Assembly: GCA_035712365.1 (NCBI GenBank)
Contig: DASTAW010000052.1
Span: 18,245-82,244 of the forward strand
Source of the DNA: Terriglobia bacterium
Lineage (GTDB): Bacteria; Acidobacteriota; Terriglobia; UBA7540
DNA length: 64,000 nucleotides
Direction: 5' to 3'
In this document: positions 1 to 10,217 of the stretch, piece after piece
How positions within the stretch are numbered: position 1 is the first letter of the stretch
Layout of the letters: each line of letters begins with the position of its first letter
Translations under genes and position numbers: made by a program
Notes under the pieces: model-generated
What the model was told of the DNA's origin: nothing
Database searches by the model: none
What the model saw: only the letters and a program-made list of their open reading frames with translations

Positions 1-17
1 ATATTAAGCGTCGGCAT
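1..17 (-). CDS. First codons of the next dcw-cluster gene (probably murE), cut by the window edge
   Basis: An ATG at 17-15 on the minus strand opens a frame reading MPTLN before the window ends. It is preceded by a GAGGAG ribosome binding site lying between it and the stop codon of the penicillin-binding protein gene (stop at 34-32). In the conserved dcw cluster order mraZ-rsmH-ftsL-ftsI, the next gene is usually murE (UDP-MurNAc-tripeptide synthetase). The identity is inferred from synteny only; five codons cannot confirm it. Confidence 0.5.
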
Positions 18-31
18 TTTTTATCTCCTCG

Positions 32-2146
32 CTAATGCGACATCCCCGAAATACTGCAGCAAACCTGTTGAGCAAATCGAATCCATACTCTGCTGCCGGC
101 ATGTATGCTGCTGCCGGCAGGCGGGTCCTGCTGGACGGCAAGCCCGGAACCCGACATTTGCATCTCGAGTCCCAGGGACTGGCACTCCTGCGTCACGCGG
201 CGCGCCGACATGCCCGTGAAATCTGGAACTGCGAGCAGCGGGCTTTCATCCAGGAGGGCGGTGCCTTGAGAAGATCTGGGCGGTTGCGAAGGAAAAGAAA
301 CAGGTTCTACAGGGCGCGTGGCAGCTCCGACGGATTCAGAGTTGATTGGAGGGTTGTCCGCGTTTCCTCTCCGTTTCTGGCCCGGAAATTCAGCGGAGCG
401 GCGGGAAGCTATCTGAATATTATCGGAAGGTTTGTCTTGCGGAACGTTCAGGTAACGCAGTGTTTGTTCTGCGATCGATTTCCACGCCGGAGCTGCCACT
501 TCTGCCCCGTAGATTGCTCCTACCGGTGTATCGACAACCACCAGAATGGTTACCGCCGGCTTGTCAACGGGAGCAAAACCGATAAAAGAAGTTACCTCTT
601 TCGTGTGGGAATAATGGCCAGTGGCATCCACTTTCTGCGCCGTGCCCGTCTTCCCCGCCGAAGTGTATCCGGCAAGCTGCGCCGCCACTCCGGTGCCGTG
701 CTCGACTACGCCTGCAAGCATGTTTTTCATGGTGTCGGCGGTCCGCTCGCCCATGATGCGGCGGCCGAGACTGGGTGTCGGGGTTTCGTCGCCCGCCGTG
801 CCGAGATCGCGCACGATTTTCGGCTGGAGCATCACTCCATAGTTTGCGATCGCGGAATAAAAGCGGGTCATCTGGAGCGGCGTCACACCGACTCCCTGCC
901 CGATAGCGATCTGGCCAATCGAAACATCCCACCACTTCTGTACGGGCCTGAGAAGGCCGTTCTCTTCGCCGGGTAAACCGATACCCGTATCCGCGTCAAA
1001 CCCGTAATTGAGAATGCGGTGGTAAAAGCGATCTTCGCCCAGACGCAGCGCCATCTTCACCGAGCCAACGTCGCTCGAGTACATCAAAACCTGGTTCAGG
1101 GTGAGCGGGCCGCCCTGCTCGTGGCGGATGGCTTCGGGATCGTCATGAATGATTCGCCCGCCCAAGCGGATCTGCCCCATCTGGCAATCGATCAGTTCCG
1201 TTGGCCTGGCCAGCTTTTCGTCAATAGCTGATGAAATCGTCACCGACTTGAAGGTGGACCCCGGCTCGTAAATCCACCCAATCGCCCTGTTAATTCGGTC
1301 CGCCGGAGGAAACTTCTGATACTCGTTTGGATTGAAAGTCGGCTCGTTGGCCATCGCCAGAATTTCGCCGGTGTAAGGGTTCTGTACGATCACGGTCCCC
1401 CCGGCTGCATGGTATTTGTTGACGGTCAGGGCCAGCGCCCTTTCCGCAATGTACTGAACGTCGTCGTCGATGGTCAGGATCAGGTTGCTGCCCGGTTCTC
1501 CGCTCCACTCGGTCGAACGGAATGAACGGTGCTTGGCATCTGTGCTCAGCAGCACCCTGCCCGAAAGTCCGCGAATCTGCTTGTTGTATTGGTACTCCAC
1601 TCCGCCCAACCCGTTGTCATCCAGCCCCACATAGCCCAGAACGGTGGCGGCCAGGTCGCCATCGGGATAGAACCGCTTCATCTCTTTCTGGAAATAGATC
1701 CCTTGCAAGTTAAGATCACGAATACGGGCCGATTCCTGCGGTGTGATCTTCCGCTTGACCCAACAAAAGGAGCTATGGGCCTTGAAGCGCGCCTCCAGGT
1801 CTTTCGCGTCGAGATTTAGAATTGGGGCGAGCAGTTTGGCCTCCATCAACGAATCGGGTATGTTTGAGGGGACCGCATACACCGAATCCACTGCCAGGCT
1901 CATGGCCAGCGGATGCATCTTCCGGTCGAAGATGACTCCCCGCTTAGGAGCAATTTCCACGGTCCGCTGCTGCTGCCGGTCCGCGCGTGCCAGCAATTCC
2001 ACGTACTGAATAATTTGGAGGTCGTACAAACGGAGGATGATGGCCAGCACCCACACCACGAATATCCCGGCCAGGAGCACGCCTCTCCTGGCTCCCACCG
2101 GCCTTGCCGCTGACGAGGTTGAATTCAGCTTTGGGCGCCGTACCAT
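32..2146 (-). CDS. ftsI: Class B penicillin-binding protein (FtsI/PBP2-3 type) with C-terminal PASTA domain
   Basis: Septal peptidoglycan transpeptidase of the divisome, 704 residues. A single membrane anchor lies near residues 22-43, followed by the PBP dimerisation domain and the transpeptidase domain. Catalytic motifs are STFK at 297-300 (nucleophile Ser297), an SxN-position motif that reads SSD at 357-359, and KTGTAQK at 499-505. A proline-rich linker (about 585-635) leads to one PASTA domain (about 640-698) starting VPDFTGMSA. PASTA domains bind muropeptide or beta-lactam-like ligands and are common in FtsI-type proteins of Gram-positives and Acidobacteria. It starts directly after the FtsL-like stop, so the two genes are translationally close. 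The Asp in the second motif, where Asn is usual, is noted separately. Confidence 0.95.
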   Translation of the reverse strand: MVRRPKLNSTSSAARPVGARRGVLLAGIFVVWVLAIILRLYDLQIIQYVELLARADRQQQRTVEIAPKRGVIFDRKMHPLAMSLAVDSVYAVPSNIPDSLMEAKLLAPILNLDAKDLEARFKAHSSFCWVKRKITPQESARIRDLNLQGIYFQKEMKRFYPDGDLAATVLGYVGLDDNGLGGVEYQYNKQIRGLSGRVLLSTDAKHRSFRSTEWSGEPGSNLILTIDDDVQYIAERALALTVNKYHAAGGTVIVQNPYTGEILAMANEPTFNPNEYQKFPPADRINRAIGWIYEPGSTFKSVTISSAIDEKLARPTELIDCQMGQIRLGGRIIHDDPEAIRHEQGGPLTLNQVLMYSSDVGSVKMALRLGEDRFYHRILNYGFDADTGIGLPGEENGLLRPVQKWWDVSIGQIAIGQGVGVTPLQMTRFYSAIANYGVMLQPKIVRDLGTAGDETPTPSLGRRIMGERTADTMKNMLAGVVEHGTGVAAQLAGYTSAGKTGTAQKVDATGHYSHTKEVTSFIGFAPVDKPAVTILVVVDTPVGAIYGAEVAAPAWKSIAEQTLRYLNVPQDKPSDNIQIASRRSAEFPGQKRRGNADNPPINSESVGAATRPVEPVSFPSQPPRSSQGTALLDESPLLAVPDFTGMSARRVTQECQSLGLEMQMSGSGLAVQQDPPAGSSIHAGSRVWIRFAQQVCCSISGMSH

Positions 2147-2638
2147 TTACCTCACGCCGGGATTTCCAATCTGGTTTCCGATGTTCCCTGCAAACTCCGT
2201 AGCCGCGGGCCCGGAATTGACCCGCGCCGGATTGCCTATCTGGATGATCTGGCTTGGATTTGGAGGCGCAAGGCCCAATTCAGAACGGGCAAGCGTATCG
2301 ATCCGCTGCGGGTCGCTTAAGGAGGCAAACTGGACTTTCAGCGCGTGGTTCCGTTCTACCGTTTCCGCCTGCTCCTGTTTGAGCTGTTGAATCAGATAGC
2401 CGTAACGCACGCACTCAAAATGCTGCCAGGCAAAAAGCATGATGCAAAAAAAGGCCAGCGTCCCCAGCGCCAGCAGACCGAAACACTCCCGGCGTTTCTC
2501 GTGATCCACTTCACGCTGCAGCCGGGAGTTGTCAATGTGCTTAACGAAATAAATTTCCGGGTACGGAGCACGGCCCACCACGGGCTGGTTGCGCGGACGG
2601 CGATTCGAACCGGGAAGACTCACTGCAACAGTAGCCAT
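2147..2638 (-). CDS. ftsL: FtsL-like cell division protein
   Basis: 163-residue bitopic protein: basic N-terminal cytoplasmic part, one hydrophobic segment (about residues 53-70), then a short heptad-rich periplasmic region ending in a LARSELGLAPP-type motif typical of FtsL/DivIC proteins (the 'D..R.A.ELGL..P' element). Together with its place between rsmH and the septal transpeptidase this fits FtsL, which bridges FtsB/FtsQ to FtsW/FtsI. The tail after about residue 135 is an Asn/Gly-rich low-complexity extension. Sequence conservation of FtsL is low, so the name rests on topology, the C-terminal motif and gene order. Confidence 0.75.
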   Translation of the reverse strand: MATVAVSLPGSNRRPRNQPVVGRAPYPEIYFVKHIDNSRLQREVDHEKRRECFGLLALGTLAFFCIMLFAWQHFECVRYGYLIQQLKQEQAETVERNHALKVQFASLSDPQRIDTLARSELGLAPPNPSQIIQIGNPARVNSGPAATEFAGNIGNQIGNPGVR

Positions 2639-2714
2639 AGCCCTCTTCTCTCAAGCGCGATTTCCTATCGGGTCCGCTCCGCTGGCAGCCCGAGAAACCG
2701 CGAGCGTTTCCGCG

Positions 2715-3611
2715 CTATTCTTTTTGCAGCTTCTCCGCCGCTCGCAACTTTGCGCTGCGTGACCGCGGATTTTCCTGAATCTCTTCGGGAGTCGGCCGCG
2801 CCACATGCCGGGTCAAGACGCGTACCCGGCCTTCACGATGGAGGCGGGCAAGCGCATGTTTCACCAGCCGGTCCTCCAGCGAATGGAAGCTGATCACGAC
2901 CGACCGGCCGCCTTCCGCGAGGACCTCAGGAAATCCGGCAAGGAACTCCTCCAGATTTTCCAGTTCCCGGTTAACGGCCAGACGCAACGCCATAAACGTG
3001 CGCGTTGCCGGATGGATGTGGTGGAGGCCCGCCCGGGAGGGGATAGCTCGCATTACCACCTGCGCCAGTTCGGTGGTCGATCGAATCGGACGGGCCTTCA
3101 CAATCGCTCGCGCTATACGGCGCGAGTGGCGCTCTTCTCCAAACTTGAAAATCAGATCTGCCAGTTCGCGTTCGGGTGTGCGGTTGACGATGTCGCCAGC
3201 CGTCAGCTCTCCCCCGCCCATTCTCATGTCCAAGGGACCCGGCATGCTGAAACTGAATCCCCGGCCGGCATCTTTAAGCTGCATCGAACTCAACCCGAGG
3301 TCGGCAAGAATGCCGTCAACCGGCGGCAAACCACTGGCGGCGTGCAGGGCGCGAATATCAGCGAAATTGCCTTCCATCATCATCAGCTTTCCGCCGTGTA
3401 CCCCCAGACGCTCACGAACAGCATTGAGCGCCTGGGGGTCACGGTCTATGGCCAGCAGTTTTCCCTGTCCCCCTTCGAGCACACGCAAGATCTGCCCCGA
3501 GTGTCCCCCTGCCCCAGCGGTTGCATCAATATAATTGCCATCAGCTCGAACCTTCAAAAACTCCATCGCTTCCCGCAGCATCACGGGATAGTGGAGATCG
3601 AACTCATTCAT
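2715..3611 (-). CDS. rsmH: 16S rRNA (cytosine1402-N4)-methyltransferase RsmH
   Basis: 298 residues, normal family length. N4-methylates C1402 in the decoding centre of 16S rRNA. Visible hallmarks are HYPVMLREAMEFL at the N-terminus, the SAM-binding loop DATAGAGGHS (about 28-37), the DLGLSSMQLK segment, and the C-terminal VISFHSLEDRLVKH. The ATG immediately follows the mraZ stop codon (stop 3614-3612, start 3611), so it is co-translated with mraZ. A 76-bp gap separates it from the FtsL-like gene. Confidence 0.97.
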   Translation of the reverse strand: MNEFDLHYPVMLREAMEFLKVRADGNYIDATAGAGGHSGQILRVLEGGQGKLLAIDRDPQALNAVRERLGVHGGKLMMMEGNFADIRALHAASGLPPVDGILADLGLSSMQLKDAGRGFSFSMPGPLDMRMGGGELTAGDIVNRTPERELADLIFKFGEERHSRRIARAIVKARPIRSTTELAQVVMRAIPSRAGLHHIHPATRTFMALRLAVNRELENLEEFLAGFPEVLAEGGRSVVISFHSLEDRLVKHALARLHREGRVRVLTRHVARPTPEEIQENPRSRSAKLRAAEKLQKE

Positions 3612-4052
3612 CTAAATGCCGAGGTCGCTCAAAGCCTGCATGTCATCATCCGTCAACGGATTGCCGTCAAGATGCGCCCGGAACCGGTCCATGTTCCAAA
3701 CATCCAGATAGTTCAGATAACCGATCACCGCAACCTCACCTTGCATCCCAGCGGATTCGCGCAGCAATGACGGAACCAGGATTCTTCCCTGCCCATCTAT
3801 CTGTACCGCCTGCCCCCAGTAGTTGGCCCGGTCCAGAAACTTGCGCTTCGATTTGTTCATCGAGGGCAGTATCGCCAGCTTTTCCTCGATGTCCCTCCAC
3901 ACAGAAAACGGATAAATACGGACCGACTGACCGTCGAGGCTGGTCACATAGAAATCGTGGCCAAAGGTCACTTCCAGATGTGACTTGAAGGCGGTTGGGA
4001 TCTTCACCCTTCCCTTCGCGTCCACCGTAGCTGGGTAATTTCCTCGCAGCAT
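3612..4052 (-). CDS. mraZ: Transcriptional regulator MraZ
   Basis: 146 residues with two SpoVT/AbrB-like half-barrels; begins MLRGNYPATVDAKGRVKIPT and has the second DGQGRILVPSLLRE element around residue 85. MraZ forms a ring-shaped oligomer that binds tandem repeats in front of its own gene and represses the dcw operon. Exactly such repeats are present just upstream (4091-4135). It is the first gene of the dcw cluster in this window. The Acidobacterial-type C-terminus ends in DDMQALSDLGI. Confidence 0.97.
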   Translation of the reverse strand: MLRGNYPATVDAKGRVKIPTAFKSHLEVTFGHDFYVTSLDGQSVRIYPFSVWRDIEEKLAILPSMNKSKRKFLDRANYWGQAVQIDGQGRILVPSLLRESAGMQGEVAVIGYLNYLDVWNMDRFRAHLDGNPLTDDDMQALSDLGI

Positions 4053-4090
4053 GGAAGTTCCAAAAGCCTGTCAAAAGCTCGCCAATTGGG

Positions 4091-4135
4091 CCACTTTCAT
4101 ACATTTTCTACTACTTTAGACCACTTCAGCCCACT
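4091..4135 (-). promoter_or_regulatory. MraZ boxes: 10-bp-phased direct repeats in the mraZ 5' region
   Basis: On the minus strand the pentamer AGTGG/AGTAG recurs every 10 bp: copies at 4135-4131, 4125-4121, 4115-4111 and, after one degenerate position (4105-4101), 4095-4091. MraZ binds GTGG-type repeats spaced by one helical turn. The first copy touches the -10 element of the promoter, so binding should block transcription start. Repeat spacing is read directly; the operator role is inferred from the known MraZ system. Confidence 0.88.
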
Positions 4136-4136
4136 C

Positions 4137-4165
4137 AATATAAGTGGGACACATAGCGATGTCAA
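4137..4165 (-). promoter_or_regulatory. Sigma-70-type promoter of the mraZ/dcw operon
   Basis: Minus strand TTGACA at 4165-4160, a 17-bp spacer, then TATATT at 4142-4137. The predicted start falls around 4130, inside the MraZ repeats. Near-consensus match at both hexamers and perfect spacing, directly upstream of mraZ with an approximately 80-nt leader. Confidence 0.82.
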
Positions 4166-4394
4166 GAACTATTTCAGTGATTAGAAAGATTTAGGAGCGG
4201 CGCGGATTTTGCTCAGCCCGTGGGGGCGAAAATGGCTTTCGCTCACAACCCGTATTGCTGGGCGGAAGGCAATGCTTTGCAGTCGCATGGACTGAGACTG
4301 GACGATTCAACAAAATTGCAGCGGCTCTCCGCGTCGAAGGTGTGCAGAGTGGGTATGGGATGAAGAGACCAGAAGTGGCGACTGGCTGCTGCCC

Positions 4395-5165
4395 TCAGGA
4401 CGTACGTGCCAGGAAGCGCAGACGGACGTAGTCGACCGTCCAGCGGCCCTGTGCATCGCAGAGCGCTGGGTGCAGCAAGTTGATAACCTCGTCGATTGCA
4501 TTGGCGCGTTGCCGTTCGGCGAGGGTCTTAAAAAACGGCCCCGCGAAGGTCTCAAGCCAGCCATGCATGTTGGTAGGCAGAATGGTGGGGCGAGGAATCA
4601 ATTCTATTGAGTCCACGCGAAAACCTGCACGTTCGAGCTTCCCACGGTATTCGTCACTTGTGGGAAAGTACCAGGGGATCAACGACGCGGCATTCTGGGC
4701 GCCATATCTTTCGAGGACCGCGAGCAGCGCCACCGTGATAGCCGCAACACATCCGTGCCCTCCAAATTCACCGGCAAAGCGACCGCCGGACTTAAGCGCT
4801 CGTCGTATATTTCTCAGCACAGCGTCCGGATCGCGTTTCATCCAATGGAGTGCGGCGTTGGAAAATGCTGCGTCGAACTCAGCCTCAAATGGCAGGTCAA
4901 AAGCATTAGCGAGGCGCGCATCGATGCCACGCTGCTTCGCTGCCGCCACCATGTCCGGCGAACCGTCAACGCCTACGACTGTTGCTCCCCTGTTGAGGAG
5001 CACTTCGGACAGTGCGCCGTCACCGCAGCCGACATCCAATATGCGTTCGCCGGGCTGCGGATTCAGCAACTCAACTACAGGCAGTCCAAGGACTGGAACG
5101 AAGGGAGCATGTTCGGCGTAACGGTCCGCTTTCCATTCCTGTGTCACCGGCTCGGCTGCGCTCAT
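4395..5165 (-). CDS. Class I SAM-dependent methyltransferase
   Basis: 256 residues. Rossmann methyltransferase with motif I ILDVGCGDGALSE (about 42-54), the acidic end of strand 2 GVDGSPDM, and motif IV FSNAALHWM, the last typical of the trans-aconitate/ubiquinone-type methyltransferase group. The substrate cannot be told. It lies 21 bp downstream of acs on the same strand and may be co-transcribed with it. The convergent 340-bp space up to mraZ carries only the mraZ promoter region. Confidence 0.8.
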   Translation of the reverse strand: MSAAEPVTQEWKADRYAEHAPFVPVLGLPVVELLNPQPGERILDVGCGDGALSEVLLNRGATVVGVDGSPDMVAAAKQRGIDARLANAFDLPFEAEFDAAFSNAALHWMKRDPDAVLRNIRRALKSGGRFAGEFGGHGCVAAITVALLAVLERYGAQNAASLIPWYFPTSDEYRGKLERAGFRVDSIELIPRPTILPTNMHGWLETFAGPFFKTLAERQRANAIDEVINLLHPALCDAQGRWTVDYVRLRFLARTS

Positions 5166-5186
5166 GTCCCTCTCGATCGTGATGGA

Positions 5187-7154
<1,968 letters not shown>

Positions 7155-7336
7155 CTGTGACACTCCCACCCAGAAAATTTTTGTTCAATCATAAGCCAAG
7201 AAAGTGCGAAAGAGCAGGCAAATCAATCCGCCATCTGGCCCAGCGAACTGTAAAACCGGAAGCGAATTGCCCCGATGACGCCTTTCATCCGCCCGGCCCT
7301 GCGCACGACGCCAATGAAGACCGGTCGCGCAAATGC

Positions 7337-8680
7337 TCATCCGGCCTGAACGCCGGACCCGTAAGCTTCATCAAGCAGCTCAACCACGTGGAGCACCCGC
7401 CGCTGTTGTCCGGACCGGGAAACCCCAGCCCGCAACTGCAAAAGGCATCCCGGATTGGCAGTCACAATCAGCTCAGCGCCGGTTTCGTCCACTCGCTGCA
7501 TCTTGGCCTTCAGCAGCCGATCCGCCATTTCGTTCTGAACCACATTATAAATGCCCGCGCTTCCACAGCAAACCTCGGATTCCTTCAGTTCCACGAGCTC
7601 AAGCCCGGGAATCGCTGCCATCAACCGCCGCGGAGCGCTGCGGATGCGCTGCGCGTGTCCCAGGTGGCAGGGATCCTGATACGTCGCTCGTGAGCGGATG
7701 GCGCCGAAATTCCGGTTGAATTCGATCCCGGCCAGAAACTCCGTCACGTCACGAACCCTGGAGCTGAACTCCCGTGCACGATCATAGAACTCACGATCCT
7801 CATGCTCAAAGAGCAGTGGATATTCTTTCAGTACCGAACCGCAACCCGCCGCATTGGTGATGAAATAATCGAAATTCCCGTCAAGGAACGTCCGGATATT
7901 TTGCTTTGCAAGTTCTCGCGCCGTGTCACGGATTCCCGCATGCACATGCAAGGCGCCGCAGCAACCCTGGGCCTCGGGAATCACTACCTCACATCCGTTG
8001 CGAACCAGGACCCGGACGGTTGCGTCGTTCAACCGCGCAAAGGCCAGGTTTGCAATGCATCCCGCAAAAAACGCGACGCGGTAACGCACATCGCCCTCAG
8101 ATTTGACCACCTGGCCGAGGCGCCTCGTGAAGAACGGTTTTTCCATTCGCGGCGATAGTGCTGCCACACGCCCCAGCCGCTTCGATAAAAGGTGCGGGAT
8201 TCCTGATTTCAGCAAAACCGTTTCGAGGCCGGATTGCTGAAACAGCCAGAGCAGGGTGCCAACCCTGTCTAGCATCTTGCGGTCCGGAAGCAATTTCTGA
8301 AAGAAAACGTGGCGCACATGCCTTGCGATGCCCGATCGCGAGTAATACCGGTTGATCTGCGCCCGGGCAGACTCCACCAGGCGGCCATATTCCACGCCGG
8401 AAGGGCATGCCGTCTCACACGCGCGACAGTCCAGGCACGAATCGATGTGCCGTACGAAGCTCTCCCCCAGGGGCAGCCTGCCGCGTTCCACCTGGACCAT
8501 CTGGTAGATTCGCCCGCGCGGAGAATCCATCTCCAGCCCAAGCTCGCGATAAGTCGGGCAGGAGTTCAGGCAGAGGCCGCAGTGGATGCACTTGGAATAG
8601 TACTCCCACTCGGGAGCCTCACCTGGCCCGTAGCCGCTGGCCGTGGGGATTGAAACCGCTTTGCCCTGCGTCTCGATCAT
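7337..8680 (-). CDS. glcF: Glycolate oxidase iron-sulfur subunit GlcF
   Basis: 447 residues. The N-terminus carries two ferredoxin-type clusters, CIHCGLCLNSCP and CLDCRACETACP, followed by two CCG domains (heterodisulfide-reductase type; GCCGALHVHAG and VCCGSAG are visible). It passes electrons from the flavin subunits GlcD/GlcE to the quinone pool at the membrane. Third gene of glcD-glcE-glcF, separated from glcE by a 180-bp gap that holds a MITE-like element, so its co-transcription with glcE depends on read-through of that element. Confidence 0.93.
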   Translation of the reverse strand: MIETQGKAVSIPTASGYGPGEAPEWEYYSKCIHCGLCLNSCPTYRELGLEMDSPRGRIYQMVQVERGRLPLGESFVRHIDSCLDCRACETACPSGVEYGRLVESARAQINRYYSRSGIARHVRHVFFQKLLPDRKMLDRVGTLLWLFQQSGLETVLLKSGIPHLLSKRLGRVAALSPRMEKPFFTRRLGQVVKSEGDVRYRVAFFAGCIANLAFARLNDATVRVLVRNGCEVVIPEAQGCCGALHVHAGIRDTARELAKQNIRTFLDGNFDYFITNAAGCGSVLKEYPLLFEHEDREFYDRAREFSSRVRDVTEFLAGIEFNRNFGAIRSRATYQDPCHLGHAQRIRSAPRRLMAAIPGLELVELKESEVCCGSAGIYNVVQNEMADRLLKAKMQRVDETGAELIVTANPGCLLQLRAGVSRSGQQRRVLHVVELLDEAYGSGVQAG

Positions 8681-8704
8681 TTCAGACCATCGGCAATCTT
8701 CGGT

Positions 8705-8842
8705 CTAGCACGTTGATGAAAAACCCTCTGTACCACGTCATCCTGAGCGAAGCGAAGGATCTGTTTTGGTCATTTCAGTGAGATACAGCAGATGCTTCGC
8801 TTCGCTCAGCATGACGGGTAACCTTTTTCAACAACCTGCTAG
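8705..8842. mobile_element. MITE-like non-autonomous element with terminal inverted repeats
   Basis: 138 bp bounded by inverted ends of about 21 bp: the left end 8705-8725 reads CTAGCACGTTGATGAAAAAC and the right end (reverse complement of 8822-8842) reads CTAGCAGGTTGTTGAAAAAG. Inside is a second inverted repeat, 8737-8763 against 8789-8815, matching at 25 of 27 positions. No coding capacity. It sits between glcE and glcF. A fragment similar to the inner arm (TCATCCTGAGCG...) recurs at 51388-51412. The transposase family is unknown. Confidence 0.75.
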
Positions 8843-8860
8843 CGAAGCGCCTTTACCATG

Positions 8861-10216
8861 TTAGATTGAACCCACAAATCTGCCCGGCGCAAGAATGCCC
8901 TTTGGGTCCCACGCCGTCTTCAGTTTGCGCATCAGATCAAGGCCGGTTCCGGGTTCTCCCCACGCATCCACCTGGGCCTTCACCTCTGCAGGGGCCGAAA
9001 CCACGGTTAGCGCACCGCCTGATTTTTCAGCGGACTTGCGGAGGCGCCTGACGAGGCTGACCGCCTCGGTGGCATTCTGCAGGTCCAGCAGACCCAGGTG
9101 AAGCATTCCAACTCCCGGCATTGCGACGCCAGCCATTTTTATATTCTCACCGTGCGCTTCCTGCTGGGCAAGCCTCAAAAACTCCTCGCCATTAGCGATG
9201 GGCAGGGCGCCTTTCAGCACAACTGTCCCCTGATACATCTTTCCAATCCAGTTGCTAAAATCGGAAATCGCCTGCCATGCCCGTCCAGAGCCCACTCGGT
9301 CGCAAGTCTGGACCGTAGCGCCCACGGGGCCGCCCGCCGCTTCGAGCTCCTTTCGGGTGCGATCAACAACGGATTGGGGTCCGCCAACTTCCAGCCATAT
9401 TTCCGGCTCGCGGGCCGCCACATCCACTTGCGAGCCGGGACGCACAATCGCGGCGGCTTCAGCATCCAGCAAGGCCATCCGTAACAGGTCAATAGGCGAG
9501 GCCAGGATGCGCCGACGGAGGTCGCGGGCAACACCCAGCGTACCGGTGGGAAGGACGAACGTCTGGCGCTCCGCTGGCAGAGGAAAGAGCTTCAGATTGA
9601 CTTCCGTAATGACTCCCAGCGTGCCGCATGACCCGATCATGAGCTTCCCGAGATCGTAACCCGCCACGTTCTTGACCACTCGACCGCCCGTCCTGACCAG
9701 TTTGCCTTCGGTGGTGGCAATCTGCATGCCTACCACCATGTCACGAGGCGCCCCATAAAAATGTCGCAGCGGCCCCGATGTATTGGTTGCCACGATGCCT
9801 CCCAGGGTGGCTTTCCCGCCTCCTGAAGAGTCCAGGGGCAGCCAAAGTCCATCGGGCTTCAGGAGGGTTTGGAGGTCGGCCAACACCACTCCAGCACCGA
9901 CGCCGGCAGTCAAGTCTGAGGGCTCGTAGTAACGGACGTTGGTGAGGTCCCGCGTGCATAGCGCAATGTCGTATTTTCGCGGAGGGTTCCCGATGCCGAG
10001 CTTGGTGGCGCCGCCACAGGCGATCACTGCCAGGTCATGGCCTGCCGCCCATTTCAGGGTCTCGGCTACCTCCTCAGCCGATCCCGGGTAAACGGCGCAG
10101 TCCGGTGTTTGACCGTCCACGGTGAAGGACTCACACGCGGACGCTTCGGCAGTGCACTTCGATTCCCCGACAATTCCGGCCAGGCCCGCCAGGACAGCCT
10201 CAGCCACGTCTGCCAT
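8861..10216 (-). CDS. glcE: Glycolate oxidase FAD-binding subunit GlcE
   Basis: 451 residues, a shortened relative of GlcD with an FAD-binding type 4 (PCMH) domain. The flavin-binding region includes the GGATKLGIG and GGIVATNTSGPLRHFYG segments. The ATG at 10216 directly follows the glcD stop (10220-10218) and has a GGAGG 5 nt before it inside the end of glcD, so this start is preferred over an overlapping one at 10243. Forms the glycolate dehydrogenase complex with GlcD and GlcF. Confidence 0.93.
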   Translation of the reverse strand: MADVAEAVLAGLAGIVGESKCTAEASACESFTVDGQTPDCAVYPGSAEEVAETLKWAAGHDLAVIACGGATKLGIGNPPRKYDIALCTRDLTNVRYYEPSDLTAGVGAGVVLADLQTLLKPDGLWLPLDSSGGGKATLGGIVATNTSGPLRHFYGAPRDMVVGMQIATTEGKLVRTGGRVVKNVAGYDLGKLMIGSCGTLGVITEVNLKLFPLPAERQTFVLPTGTLGVARDLRRRILASPIDLLRMALLDAEAAAIVRPGSQVDVAAREPEIWLEVGGPQSVVDRTRKELEAAGGPVGATVQTCDRVGSGRAWQAISDFSNWIGKMYQGTVVLKGALPIANGEEFLRLAQQEAHGENIKMAGVAMPGVGMLHLGLLDLQNATEAVSLVRRLRKSAEKSGGALTVVSAPAEVKAQVDAWGEPGTGLDLMRKLKTAWDPKGILAPGRFVGSI

Positions 10217-10217
10217 A

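Noticed and set aside
2590..2615. GATTCGAACC word resembling a tRNA T-loop
   Set aside because: It lies inside the FtsL-like coding sequence and no cloverleaf can be built around it.
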